Positions 17,460 to 26,668 of a DNA stretch of 64,000 bases are shown here, piece by piece; position 1 is the first letter of the stretch, and each line of letters opens with the position of its first letter. The position numbers were made by a program, and so were the translations under genes. A model generated the notes under the pieces. It searched no databases and was not told the origin of the DNA. It worked only from the letters and a program-made list of their open reading frames with translations. The stretch comes from Rhodospirillaceae bacterium (lineage in GTDB: Bacteria; Pseudomonadota; Alphaproteobacteria; JAEUKQ01), in NCBI GenBank assembly GCA_016722635.1, contig JADKIX010000010.1, forward strand, positions 186,001 through 250,000, read 5' to 3'.

Positions 17460-17931
17460 CGCTCCCTTCCTTTCTTCCTACCGCGTTTATTATGAAGATA
17501 CCGATGCGGCGGGTGTCGTTTATTATGCAAATTATTTAAAGTATGCTGAACGTGCCCGCACCGAATATCTTAGGCATATACACGAATCACCCTCCCAGAT
17601 TGCTGAAAAACACGGTGTGGTTTTTGTGGTTCGCAAATGCGAAATTGACTACATGCTTCCGGCATTTTTGGATGATATGTTGGTTGTTCAAACCAAGATC
17701 AGCCAAGTTAGAGCGGCGATGATCGGGATGGAACAGCAAATTATTCGCAACCAGCAACATCTTGTTCAGATTAAGATTATTCTTGCATGTGTTGAAGCAG
17801 GAAAAATTCAAGTAGCCCGGATTCCTCTGCTTTTGCGCCAGAAACTTGCTGATTTTTGCCCCGAATCATTGAAATCTATGACAAAGGAAATTCATCATGG
17901 ATCCCCAAATCCTAACCTCCGCCACCAATAA
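17452..17931 (+). CDS. ybgC: Tol-Pal system-associated acyl-CoA thioesterase YbgC
   Basis: YbgC is a hotdog-fold thioesterase co-occurring with Tol-Pal. The motif YYEDTDAAGVVYYANYL carries the catalytic Asp18, and AERARTE is conserved. The start was moved to 17452 (MSNAPFL) because GGAGGGGG stands just upstream and residues before it are encoded by ruvB sequence; this gives 159 residues. It overlaps ruvB by 8 bp at the 5' end and tolQ by 35 bp at the 3' end, a tight operon. The physiological substrate is uncertain; short-chain and malonyl-type thioesters have been reported for the family. Confidence 0.92.
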   Translation: MSNAPFLSSYRVYYEDTDAAGVVYYANYLKYAERARTEYLRHIHESPSQIAEKHGVVFVVRKCEIDYMLPAFLDDMLVVQTKISQVRAAMIGMEQQIIRNQQHLVQIKIILACVEAGKIQVARIPLLLRQKLADFCPESLKSMTKEIHHGSPNPNLRHQ

Positions 17932-18661
17932 GGTAGATGCCCTGTCCATCGGATTGGCCCAAACAGGGCAATCTTGGTCTTTTATCCAGTTGTTCTTAAA
18001 AGCCGATTTTATTGTACAAACCGTGATGGTATTATTGATCTTTGCTTCCATCAGTTGCTGGGCAATTATTGCCGATAAAACCATGGGGTTGCGGCGTTTT
18101 AATAAAAATTTAGATGTTTTCCGACTGTTGTTGGTTGATACCCCCACTTGGGCAGAATTGATTGATGCGATTAAATTGTTGCCATCGGGCACAGGTTCGA
18201 AAATAATCCAAGGGATTTTAGCTGAATGGGATTATATCAACAACACGGTACGGGCTGCCAATGATGGAGAAGTTTCCTTAACAGAAACAGAGAATCGTTT
18301 GGAAAAGCGTGTTTCCTATATGTTGCAAGAAGAAATTGCCAGTCTGGAAAAGGGATTATCGGTTTTGGCTTCTACCGGATCTGTAGCGCCTTTTGTTGGG
18401 TTGTTTGGAACAGTTTGGGGCATTATGAATAGTTTTATGTCAATTGCAGCCAGCCAAGATAATAGTTTGGCAATTGTAGCGCCTGGGGTTGCTGAAGCTT
18501 TGATGGCAACTGCTTTCGGATTGGTTGCAGCCATCCCTGCAGTTTTGGCTTATAATCGCTTGTCAGCATCTATTTATCATCACGCCCAGAAGTTAGAAAT
18601 TTTTGCCAGCCAAGCCGTAAAAATGGTACTGCATAAACTGGGGCAAGAGGGGAAATCGTAA
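17897..18661 (+). CDS. tolQ: Tol-Pal system proton channel subunit TolQ
   Basis: TolQ and TolR form the inner-membrane proton-driven motor that energises TolA during envelope constriction. The 254-residue protein has one N-terminal membrane segment (residues about 34-54) and two more in the second half (GSVAPFVGLFGTVWGIMNSF and ATAFGLVAAIPAVLAYN), the MotA/TolQ/ExbB pattern. A cytoplasmic loop between them contains the EKRVSYMLQEEIASLEKGL helix. The start lies inside the ybgC 3' end, and the stop overlaps the tolR ATG. ExbB is an alternative family member but the tolR-tolA-tolB-pal context decides the call. Confidence 0.95.
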   Translation: MDPQILTSATNKVDALSIGLAQTGQSWSFIQLFLKADFIVQTVMVLLIFASISCWAIIADKTMGLRRFNKNLDVFRLLLVDTPTWAELIDAIKLLPSGTGSKIIQGILAEWDYINNTVRAANDGEVSLTETENRLEKRVSYMLQEEIASLEKGLSVLASTGSVAPFVGLFGTVWGIMNSFMSIAASQDNSLAIVAPGVAEALMATAFGLVAAIPAVLAYNRLSASIYHHAQKLEIFASQAVKMVLHKLGQEGKS

Positions 18662-19104
18662 TGGCTTTTCAATCCGCACCATCCTGCCATGCAAGAAAAA
18701 ATTCCTACCGGCATGCCAAACCGATGTCAGAGATTAATGTTACCCCATTTGTTGATGTCATGCTCGTCCTGTTGGTTATCTTCATGGTCACTGCCCCTTT
18801 ATTGACGGCCGGAATTCCTGTTGATATGCCCAAAACTTCAGGGCAAAATATCAATCCTTCCAAAGAAATGGTTGAAATCACTGTGAACCGCGAGGGAAAA
18901 ATATTCCTTCAGGAAACCCCGCTTATTTTATCCGAATTAATTGAAAGATTAAAAGCCATCCGGGCAACGCAGCCAAATTTACGTATCATTTTGCGTGGCG
19001 ATCGGTCAACGGATTATGGAACCGTGGTGGAGGTTGCGGGCGCCATCACCAATGCCGGTTTCCCCCACATTACCCTTCGGGCACAACAAGTGGCAGCCCC
19101 TTGA
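18661..19104 (+). CDS. tolR: Tol-Pal system proton channel subunit TolR
   Basis: TolR is the small partner of TolQ with one membrane helix and a periplasmic domain. The motif SEINVTPFVDVMLVLLVIFM includes Asp32, the proton-conducting residue, and the membrane segment runs to about residue 50. The periplasmic part ends in the ExbD/TolR fold with RGDRSTDYGTVVEVAGAI. The 147-residue length is normal. An unusually basic, His-containing 20-residue N-terminus precedes the membrane helix on the cytoplasmic side. It overlaps tolQ by one base and is 3 bp from tolA. Confidence 0.94.
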   Translation: MAFQSAPSCHARKNSYRHAKPMSEINVTPFVDVMLVLLVIFMVTAPLLTAGIPVDMPKTSGQNINPSKEMVEITVNREGKIFLQETPLILSELIERLKAIRATQPNLRIILRGDRSTDYGTVVEVAGAITNAGFPHITLRAQQVAAP

Positions 19105-19107
19105 AAA

Positions 19108-20010
19108 ATGATAACAGAATCCCCCAACCGTCCCCTAGTTTCCATACAAGCGAAAGTCATCTCGGTTTTTTTACACGTCTTTTTACTGGGTGTCCTGTTA
19201 TGGCCTAACAGTTCGCAGTCAGTTCCGAAAACATTGGAATTGTCGGTTTCGGTAGAATTTGAACAAGATATTATTTCTGATCCTGCAGTTGTGACCGATC
19301 CCTTCAATCAAGCTGTTGTTGATCCAAACGCTGGATTGCATCAAACGGATTCATCTGTAACTAATCCCCAAACTCTAAATATCCTGGATTCACTTATTCC
19401 TCTTCAACAATTGGTATTTGTGCCTGATACTACCCCCCCACTGTTGCCGGACACCACTGAAACTAGGGAATCTCATCCGGTTAATCCTTTCACTAGTTAC
19501 GAACTGCCTGCTGTAAAGCCTACGCCTATAAAGCCGATTGCCCAACGATTACCTTTGCCGCGCGATTTTCCTCCTGGTAAGCCTGTGCAAGAAAAACCAT
19601 TAGTTACAACGTCGCGAGCAATTAATCTGCCAAATTTTGTTCCGATTAAACCAATCGAGGGGGTTTTATCCTCAGCCAACCCAAATGCTTCCACAAATAA
19701 CGTCAATCGGCATCAGCCGGTATCTTTGGCAGAACAGAAATTGATTATGCAGCAAATACATCAAAATTGGTCAACCGATAACGGTGGGCGCAATTATGAA
19801 AACTTCCAAGTGGTGATCAGGGTTCAATTGCGGCCTGATGGCACCATTTTTAATTTAAAATCACAACTTGACCCTGCTTTTGGTAATGACAGCTATTATG
19901 CAACTTTTGTCCGCAATGCTGAAAATGCTGTTTGGAAAACCACTAAAATTATTTTCCCAAAAGAAAGATATCAGGATTTCAAAGAATTAGAATTGGTTTT
20001 TAGCCCTTAA
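19108..20010 (+). CDS. tolA: TolA-type energy transducer with a proline-rich linker
   Basis: The position between tolR and tolB and the architecture identify TolA: a short cytoplasmic start, one membrane anchor (about residues 13-30), a long periplasmic linker and a C-terminal domain (about residues 205-300) of the TonB/TolA fold with VRVQLRPDGTIFNL-like strands. The linker is Pro/Thr/Val-rich (KPTPIKPIAQRLPLP) rather than the long Ala/Lys/Glu helix of E. coli TolA, and the whole protein is only 300 residues. It would transmit the TolQR motor force to Pal at the outer membrane. Confidence 0.85.
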   Translation: MITESPNRPLVSIQAKVISVFLHVFLLGVLLWPNSSQSVPKTLELSVSVEFEQDIISDPAVVTDPFNQAVVDPNAGLHQTDSSVTNPQTLNILDSLIPLQQLVFVPDTTPPLLPDTTETRESHPVNPFTSYELPAVKPTPIKPIAQRLPLPRDFPPGKPVQEKPLVTTSRAINLPNFVPIKPIEGVLSSANPNASTNNVNRHQPVSLAEQKLIMQQIHQNWSTDNGGRNYENFQVVIRVQLRPDGTIFNLKSQLDPAFGNDSYYATFVRNAENAVWKTTKIIFPKERYQDFKELELVFSP

Positions 20011-20047
20011 TCAAACGTCAGATTGATGTTTATTAAAAAAGGAGTGG

Positions 20048-21412
20048 ATGGTGGAAAAAAGAAGAAAGCAACCCCGTTTATCAAAATTTTACGGCGGTTT
20101 AAAGGTAGGTTTGGCCTTAGTTTCAACTATTTATATTGTTGCTATGGTGGCGATAGCTACCGCGCAGCAACCGTTACGGATTAATATTAATAACCCCAAT
20201 ATTTCACCTTTAACAATTGCTATCGCGGATTTTATCCCCGATCAGGCTTCAGAAAATGATTTGGCAGCCAGGATTACCCGAATTGTGCAAGCCGATTTGG
20301 GACGTTCCGGGTTATTCCGCAACATCGATAAAAATGCTTTTATCCAAACCGCAGGGGCGGTGTTGCAAAATACCCCTCGTTACCAGGATTGGCAGGCGAT
20401 TGGCGCACAAGCATTGGTTGTTGGCAAAATGTCCCGTCTGGATGATGGCAGGTTACGGTTGGAATTTTATCTATATGATATCAACAGTAAAAAACGTATG
20501 GTGGCTTTAGCCTTGACCGCTACAGCAAGCGATTGGCGACGGATTGGGCATAAGATTGCGGATAATATTTATTCCCAACTGACCGGTGAAGATGGGTATT
20601 TTGATACCCAGATTCTTTATATTGCGGAAACAGGGCCTCAAAACAACCGCCAGAAAAAACTGGCAATCATGGATCAGGATGGGGAAAATAACCACTTTTT
20701 AAGTGATGGGCGCGTCTTGATTATAACGCCGCGTTTTTCACCGAATTCACGCGAAATTACCTATATGGCATATACAGACAATCAGCCGCGGGTATATTTG
20801 TTTAATTTAGAAACAGGACAACAAGAATTATTAGGCGATTTTCCTGGTATGACTTTTGCTCCTCGCTTTTCTCCCGACGGAAATAAAGTGATTATTAGCA
20901 TGGCGGTTGATGGTAATAGCGAAATTTATGTCATGGACATCCGCACCCGCAGGCAAACCCGGTTGACCAATCATCCCTCGATTGATACATCCCCATCTTT
21001 CTCACCTGATAGCAGTAAAATTGTTTTTAACTCGGATCGAGGGGGGACACAGCAAATCTATACCATGAACGCCGATGGTAGCAATGTTAGGCGAGTCAGT
21101 TACGGTAACGGTAGATACGGTACGCCTGTTTGGTCGCCGCGCGGTGATTTAATTGCCTTTACCAAAATAGCTGACGGCGAATTTTCCATAGGCGTTATGC
21201 GTCCAGACGGTAGTGGGGAAAAGATTCTGAGTACCTCTTATTTGGTTGAGGGGCCGACCTGGTCTCCCAATGGTCGGGTTATTACCTTTTTCCGCCAAAC
21301 CCCAGCTGGTAATTCACGTTTAGTGGCGATTGATGTCACGGGGCGTTATGAAAGGGAGATTGCAACACCAACTGACGCTTCTGATCCCGCTTGGTCACCT
21401 CTGCGCAAATAA
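20048..21412 (+). CDS. tolB: Tol-Pal system periplasmic protein TolB
   Basis: TolB is the periplasmic partner of Pal. The start at 20048 has AAGGAG just upstream. A basic N-terminus (about 20 residues) and a hydrophobic segment ending near AQQ (about residue 40) form the signal peptide. The D1 domain follows, and then a beta-propeller whose repeated blades are visible as FSPNSREITYM, FSPDGNKVIIS, FSPDSSKIVFN, WSPRGDLIAFT and WSPNGRVITFF. The length of 454 residues includes a slightly long N-terminal region. It is the fourth gene of the tol operon, with 151 bp before pal. Confidence 0.96.
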   Translation: MVEKRRKQPRLSKFYGGLKVGLALVSTIYIVAMVAIATAQQPLRININNPNISPLTIAIADFIPDQASENDLAARITRIVQADLGRSGLFRNIDKNAFIQTAGAVLQNTPRYQDWQAIGAQALVVGKMSRLDDGRLRLEFYLYDINSKKRMVALALTATASDWRRIGHKIADNIYSQLTGEDGYFDTQILYIAETGPQNNRQKKLAIMDQDGENNHFLSDGRVLIITPRFSPNSREITYMAYTDNQPRVYLFNLETGQQELLGDFPGMTFAPRFSPDGNKVIISMAVDGNSEIYVMDIRTRRQTRLTNHPSIDTSPSFSPDSSKIVFNSDRGGTQQIYTMNADGSNVRRVSYGNGRYGTPVWSPRGDLIAFTKIADGEFSIGVMRPDGSGEKILSTSYLVEGPTWSPNGRVITFFRQTPAGNSRLVAIDVTGRYEREIATPTDASDPAWSPLRK

Positions 21413-21563
21413 AGGATCTTAGAAACCAAATGGGTTATTTGAAGTTTGGATCAATGATTTCTCAGGAATTTGATTTTACTTTCCGGCGAATCATCTCCAT
21501 TCTGCAACGAATATGAGTAAATAAGAAAAACGTTAACGATACCTCACTTTTTTAAGTTTTTAT

Positions 21564-22148
21564 ATGGATAAGGAAAATCAGATGACATTGATGACACATC
21601 AAAAATTTTTGACTTTATTGGTTGCAGCACTAGCGTTAGTGGGCTGTTCATCAAAAAATTCGGACGGTACGGGTACGAATGGTGAATTGGGTTCAACCCA
21701 GCAAGAGGGAAGTTCAGAAACTGTCAACCATTCAACCGGGGTTTATGGGACCAATACCACCGGTGATTCTTTGGGTGTGGAAAGTGTTTCAGGTGTTGCA
21801 GGAGAATTTCAGCAAGCAGTTGGCGACCGGGTGTTTTTTGGCACGGACCGTTATGATTTAGATGCCGAAGCCCAAGGGATTTTGAAGCGGCAGGCGGAGT
21901 GGTTAAAGCAGCATCCTGATTTGCGGATTACCATTCAAGGACATTGTGATGAACGGGGCACTAGGGAATATAACTTGGCTTTAGGGGATAGACGTGCCGC
22001 ATCAATTAAAAATTATCTGGTGGCCTTAGGGGTGTCTGCTAACCGTATCCGTACCGTTAGCTACGGAAAAGAGAAGCCAGAGATGGTGGGGATGGGAGAA
22101 AATGTTTGGGCCCAAAACCGTCGGGGTGTAATTGTCCCGGGTAATTAA
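21564..22148 (+). CDS. pal: Peptidoglycan-associated lipoprotein Pal
   Basis: Pal ties the outer membrane to peptidoglycan and cycles between wall and TolB. A lipoprotein signal peptide ends in LALVGC, with the lipidated Cys28 (Cys22 if Met7 is the start). A Gly/Ser/Thr-rich tether of about 60 residues leads to the OmpA-like domain containing GHCDERGTREYNLALGDRRA, the peptidoglycan-binding motif. The total of 194 residues is slightly longer than E. coli Pal because of the tether. It follows tolB in the operon and precedes cpoB. Confidence 0.95.
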   Translation: MDKENQMTLMTHQKFLTLLVAALALVGCSSKNSDGTGTNGELGSTQQEGSSETVNHSTGVYGTNTTGDSLGVESVSGVAGEFQQAVGDRVFFGTDRYDLDAEAQGILKRQAEWLKQHPDLRITIQGHCDERGTREYNLALGDRRAASIKNYLVALGVSANRIRTVSYGKEKPEMVGMGENVWAQNRRGVIVPGN

Positions 22149-22209
22149 AAGGTTCAAGAAAATATTTTTGAGAACATCCCAGTTGCCGAGGATAAAAGGT
22201 AGGGATAAA

Positions 22210-23148
22210 ATGACACATGATATAAACCGTTTATGGTATATGCCTTTATTCAAAATGGCAGTGGTGGTGCTGTTATTCACAAGTGGTGTGGGTTACAGCC
22301 CTGCCTGGTCGCAGCAACCGACAGTTTCGTCTTTATCAACCCGGATTGAGCAGTTACAAGCCGCTTTTAATAGGTTGCAGCAGCAGGTGCAACAATTGGC
22401 TGGGTCAGCTGATTCCAATTTGTTGGCCAATCAAGAAATTCGGCTGCAGGAGCTGCAAAATGAGTTAACTTTTGTCAATGGCCAAATGGAAGAATTGGGA
22501 TACGCCTTGCGCCAGTTGGCGGAAAGGCTGGATAAAGAGCAACAAGAGACAGATTACCGTTTAAAAAACCTAGAAGAATTGCTTGTTCCAAAAAACGGAC
22601 CAAACGGACAAAATTGGGGCAACCAATTGCCAGGACAAAACAGTAGGCAACATACGGATAGCATCCCACCTTATAAACCCTTTTCCAGTCGCCCGATGCC
22701 TCCTGCCATACCGCCAGTACCGGTGGTTCCTGCTCAAAACAATATTTTACCGTCAGGAACTATGCAAAGCCAGTATGATTTTGCTTTTTCCTTGCTGAAA
22801 CAGGGAAATTATGAGGAAGCCGGGCAGGCTTTCCAAGAATTCTTGCAGCTATATCCGCAGCAGGAATTAGCAGGAAATGCTGCCTATTGGTTAGGTGAAT
22901 CATATTATGCACGGAAGGATTACCAACGATCGGCTCAAATTTTTGCAGAAGGATTTAAGAATTATCCGGGTAGTTCGAAAGCTCCGGATAATCTTTTGAA
23001 GTTGGCTTTATCTTTCTCTAATGTGGGATCAACGGTTGAGGCTTGCTCCACCCTCAAGGTTCTTGGACAACGGTTTCCTCAAGCTACACCGACTATTTTG
23101 GAACGGATGAGGTCGGAGCGCCAGCGCTTGAATTGTCCCGCGCGTTGA
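22210..23148 (+). CDS. cpoB: Tol-Pal system coordinator CpoB (YbgF)
   Basis: CpoB links outer-membrane constriction with septal peptidoglycan synthesis. The start at 22210 has AGGGA upstream and is followed by a signal peptide ending in PAWSQQ; a longer frame from 22132 overlaps pal and is not favoured. The mature protein has an N-terminal coiled coil (IEQLQAAFNRLQQQVQQL), a Pro/Gln-rich linker and C-terminal TPR repeats (YDFAFSLLKQGNYEEAGQAF, AAYWLGESYYARKDYQRSA). The 312-residue length is normal. tilS begins 3 bp after its stop. Confidence 0.93.
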   Translation: MTHDINRLWYMPLFKMAVVVLLFTSGVGYSPAWSQQPTVSSLSTRIEQLQAAFNRLQQQVQQLAGSADSNLLANQEIRLQELQNELTFVNGQMEELGYALRQLAERLDKEQQETDYRLKNLEELLVPKNGPNGQNWGNQLPGQNSRQHTDSIPPYKPFSSRPMPPAIPPVPVVPAQNNILPSGTMQSQYDFAFSLLKQGNYEEAGQAFQEFLQLYPQQELAGNAAYWLGESYYARKDYQRSAQIFAEGFKNYPGSSKAPDNLLKLALSFSNVGSTVEACSTLKVLGQRFPQATPTILERMRSERQRLNCPAR

Positions 23149-23151
23149 AAG

Positions 23152-24489
23152 ATGAAAACGAACCTTCTCGAACAAGCTTTTACTGAGAGTATGAAGCAGT
23201 TTGAGCCCTTTGAAAATAACCCGGTTTTAGCTCTTGCGGTTTCAGGCGGTCCTGATAGCATGGCCCTGCTTCATTGTGCTTGCCGCTGGAAGCAATCACG
23301 CCAAGCTTCCCTGACGATATTGACAGTTAATCATCAATTGCGCGCCGAAGCCAAAGATGAGGTTACAAAAGTTGCAGAATGGGCGAAGAATCTAGGACTT
23401 CCTTGTCATACCCTAACCATTCCTGATAAATTATCAGGCAACAATATTTCTGCCCAAGCACGGGAATGGCGCTACCGATTATTAACCAGATGGTGCCGAG
23501 ACAATCACGTTCTGCATTTACTAACCGCTCATCATCAAGATGATCAAGTGGAGACATTTTTTAACCGTCTTGAACGTGGTAGCGGCGTTGAGGGCTTATC
23601 TTGTATGCGTCAGATAACCTACATGAATGGGGTGCGTTTATTGCGTCCGTTGCTCTCCAGCCCTAAAGAATTAATTAGCCAATTTCTACTAAAGGAAAAA
23701 ATTGATTGGGTTAAAGATCCAACGAACGAAGATGATAATTATTTCCGGGCCCGTTTCCGCAAAATTTTTCCTCAATTATCTGACCAAGGGCTCGTTTCGG
23801 CACCACGTGTTATGTTGGCTATCGCCAATCTCCAACGCGCCAATGCCATGATTGAGGATGAACTAAGCCGATTAACGGCACAATATATAGAAATTTCGCC
23901 AGCCGGTTATATGATGATAGATACCGGTTTCTTTAACAAAGCTCCTGCGGAAGTTGCTTTGCGCGTTCTTAACAGATGTTTGATGATTATAGGAGGGCAC
24001 AGGGATAGCGTGCGTTATTCAACCCTTAATCATTTATACCAGAGGCTGCTTCAGGTCCCCTTGTCAACCGCAACTGCCGCCGGATGCTGTGTAACGCGTG
24101 GAATCAAAAATAAAATTATGATTTATCGGGAGCCGCATGCTATTGCAGCACCCTTAAAATTAGAATTTGGCGAACAATTATGGGATTGCAGATTCATAGT
24201 TACGTATTCAGCTGCAAAAAAGGATCAAATGACTTGCCATATGGGTCAGTTGAGTTTGGGCCGCTCTGCTTTATTAAAATGGCTGAAGAATAATTGTATC
24301 ACCCTTAGCTCCGTTCAAAGATACCTTCTAAAAAATCTTCCAAGCCAAGTTTACCCAACGTTGCCTGCAATTTATCAGCAAGATCAATTGGTAGTGGTTC
24401 CTTATTTCAATTGCCATATACCTTTATTCAATTTATCAGATTTTTCCGCAGTATTATGGACCGCTAGATCGTTAACGAAGATGGAGTAA
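23152..24489 (+). CDS. tilS: tRNA(Ile)-lysidine synthase TilS
   Basis: TilS converts the wobble C of the tRNA-Ile CAU anticodon to lysidine, which is essential for AUA decoding. The PP-loop ATP motif SGGPDS is at residues 31-36, followed by LTVNHQLRAEA and the HHQDDQVET motif. The C-terminal part is divergent. The 445-residue length is typical. It is 3 bp after cpoB and probably the last gene of the tol operon. A 235-bp gap with its own promoter candidate then precedes ftsH; tilS-ftsH order is common in proteobacteria. Confidence 0.93.
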   Translation: MKTNLLEQAFTESMKQFEPFENNPVLALAVSGGPDSMALLHCACRWKQSRQASLTILTVNHQLRAEAKDEVTKVAEWAKNLGLPCHTLTIPDKLSGNNISAQAREWRYRLLTRWCRDNHVLHLLTAHHQDDQVETFFNRLERGSGVEGLSCMRQITYMNGVRLLRPLLSSPKELISQFLLKEKIDWVKDPTNEDDNYFRARFRKIFPQLSDQGLVSAPRVMLAIANLQRANAMIEDELSRLTAQYIEISPAGYMMIDTGFFNKAPAEVALRVLNRCLMIIGGHRDSVRYSTLNHLYQRLLQVPLSTATAAGCCVTRGIKNKIMIYREPHAIAAPLKLEFGEQLWDCRFIVTYSAAKKDQMTCHMGQLSLGRSALLKWLKNNCITLSSVQRYLLKNLPSQVYPTLPAIYQQDQLVVVPYFNCHIPLFNLSDFSAVLWTARSLTKME

Positions 24490-24627
24490 ATCTAAAATTT
24501 TTTTCAGGATTTAAGTTGACAGGTATAGGTTACAGTAAAAATTACCTCCTGTTACCAGCATATGATGTATCCTGAATGAATAAGTATTTTAAAATCCGAA
24601 AGATTTATTAAGGAATGGGATGGATTA

Positions 24628-24657
24628 TTGTTTTTTTCAAGATAACCATTATATAAT
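24628..24657 (+). promoter_or_regulatory. Candidate promoter for ftsH
   Basis: A perfect TATAAT at 24652-24657 is preceded at 18 bp by TTGTTT (24628-24633), about 68 bp before the ftsH start. A TTGACA at 24516-24521 has no good -10 box. Confidence 0.4.
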
Positions 24658-24724
24658 GAAAACAACTAGTGTGGTTCAGGTATGAATTCTTTCAATTGAT
24701 ACCTATTAGAAGGGATGGTGACAG

Positions 24725-26653
24725 GTGAATTTAACCCGTAACTTTGGCGTATGGGCAGGTATTATTTTAGTGCTTGTATTGCTTTTTAATTTGTTTGATG
24801 GGAACACGACTTCCAGTCAACGGCTGAAGCTTAGCTATTCCGACCTGTTAGCACAATTGCGCCAATCCCAGGTAAGCGAAATTTTGATCAAAGGCGACCA
24901 AGCTTCGGGCAAGTTGAGCGATGGTCGTACTTTTACGACTTATTTGCCACAAGATCCGACCTTAGCCCAACGTTTAAGTGAAGCTGGTGTTCGGGTGTCA
25001 GCCGAACCTGAGGAAAGTGGTAATTCGTTATTGAGTGTTTTATTTGCCTGGCTGCCGGTACTTTTACTTTTCGGTGTCAGTTTCATATTTTTCCGTCAAA
25101 TGCAGTCCGGCAGCGGTCGGGCCATGGGTTTTGGTAAGTCCCGTGCTAAATTGTTAACGGAGAAAAGCGGGCGCATCACTTTTGAGGATGTGGCTGGCAT
25201 TGACGAAGCCAAGCAGGAACTGCAGGAGATCGTTGATTTCTTAAAAGATAGGCAAAAGTATCAACGGTTGGGTGGTAAAATACCTAAAGGTTGTTTACTA
25301 ATAGGCCCCCCCGGTACGGGTAAAACCTTGCTGGCACGCGCGATTGCAGGTGAGGCAAATGTGCCTTTCTTCACCATTTCTGGCTCTGATTTCGTTGAGA
25401 TGTTTGTGGGTGTCGGCGCTAGCCGTGTCCGTGATATGTTTGAACAAGCCAAGAAAAGCGCCCCTTGCATTGTTTTCATTGATGAAATTGATGCGGTTGG
25501 TCGCCATCGCGGAGCCGGTTTAGGCGGCGGGAATGATGAACGGGAGCAGACACTGAACCAGCTATTGGTTGAAATGGATGGGTTTGAGGCTAATGAAGGG
25601 GTTATTTTAGTGGCCGCCACTAACCGTCCGGATGTTTTGGATCCAGCCTTACTAAGGCCTGGCCGTTTTGACCGCCAAATTATTGTTCCTAATCCAGATG
25701 TTGTTGGCCGTGAAAAAATTTTAAAGGTTCATATGCGCAAGGTTCCGATCGCGCCAGATGTCAATGCCAAGGTAATTGCCCGCGGCACGCCCGGTTTTTC
25801 TGGGGCTGACCTAGCCAATTTGGTGAATGAAGCGGCGCTTATGGCTGCACGTAATGGGCGCAGATATGTGACCATGCAGGAATTTGAAGGTGCCAAAGAT
25901 AAGGTCATGATGGGGTCTGAACGTCGTTCTATGGTCATGAATGAGGAAGAAAAGACGATGACTGCCTATCATGAGGCCGGTCATGCCGTTGTTAACTTAA
26001 ATCTTCCAAAAAGCGACCCCTTGCATAAGGTTACCATTATCCCTAGGGGCAGGGCTTTAGGTGTAACGATGAGCTTGCCTGAGCGTGACCGTTTGAATTA
26101 TTCCCTCGATTGGTTGGAGTCAAAGATTGCTATAGCCTTTGGCGGGCGAGTTGCCGAACAGTTAATATATGGGGAAGATCACTTAAACAGTGGGGCTTCG
26201 AGTGACTTGAAGATGGCAACAGCTTTGGCTAGAAGCATGGTGACAGAATGGGGGATGAGTTCACGCTTGGGACCACTTCGTTACAATGATAATGAGGAAG
26301 AAGTCTTCTTAGGCCATTCTGTGACCCAGCGGAAAAATGTTTCGGATGCAACCGCCCAATTGATTGATGAAGAAGTGCGAAAAATTGTTGAGAGAGGCGA
26401 AAATGCCGCCCGGAAAATTTTAACGGAAAAATTGGCTGACTTGCACATATTGGCAAAAGCCTTGTTGGAGTATGAAACTTTAAGTATTGAGGAATGTTTA
26501 GCTTTGCTGGCAGGCAAAACCATCCGTTCCACGACCGAGGATCAAAATACCAGCGGTAGTTCCCGAGCGAAATCCTCCATCCCCAGTGCTGGTAATGCAA
26601 GGCGCTCGCCAACCAAGAAAGGCCCTGCCAATCCGGAAGTGCAGCCGGGGTAA
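24725..26653 (+). CDS. ftsH: ATP-dependent zinc metalloprotease FtsH
   Basis: FtsH is the essential membrane-anchored AAA+ protease. Two membrane helices (about 8-22 and 104-123) flank a small periplasmic domain. Walker A is GPPGTGKT (residues 194-201), Walker B is FIDEIDAVG, and the second region of homology includes ATNRPDVLDPALLRPGRFDR. The zinc site HEAGH is at His416-Glu417 with His420, followed downstream by the SGASSDLKMAT ligand region. The start is GTG at 24725. The length of 642 residues is normal, with a Ser/Pro/Lys-rich tail. In alphaproteobacteria FtsH typically degrades RpoH and LpxC; rpoH is in the same window. Confidence 0.97.
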   Translation: MNLTRNFGVWAGIILVLVLLFNLFDGNTTSSQRLKLSYSDLLAQLRQSQVSEILIKGDQASGKLSDGRTFTTYLPQDPTLAQRLSEAGVRVSAEPEESGNSLLSVLFAWLPVLLLFGVSFIFFRQMQSGSGRAMGFGKSRAKLLTEKSGRITFEDVAGIDEAKQELQEIVDFLKDRQKYQRLGGKIPKGCLLIGPPGTGKTLLARAIAGEANVPFFTISGSDFVEMFVGVGASRVRDMFEQAKKSAPCIVFIDEIDAVGRHRGAGLGGGNDEREQTLNQLLVEMDGFEANEGVILVAATNRPDVLDPALLRPGRFDRQIIVPNPDVVGREKILKVHMRKVPIAPDVNAKVIARGTPGFSGADLANLVNEAALMAARNGRRYVTMQEFEGAKDKVMMGSERRSMVMNEEEKTMTAYHEAGHAVVNLNLPKSDPLHKVTIIPRGRALGVTMSLPERDRLNYSLDWLESKIAIAFGGRVAEQLIYGEDHLNSGASSDLKMATALARSMVTEWGMSSRLGPLRYNDNEEEVFLGHSVTQRKNVSDATAQLIDEEVRKIVERGENAARKILTEKLADLHILAKALLEYETLSIEECLALLAGKTIRSTTEDQNTSGSSRAKSSIPSAGNARRSPTKKGPANPEVQPG

Positions 26654-26668
26654 AAAAGGGTAATAGGG

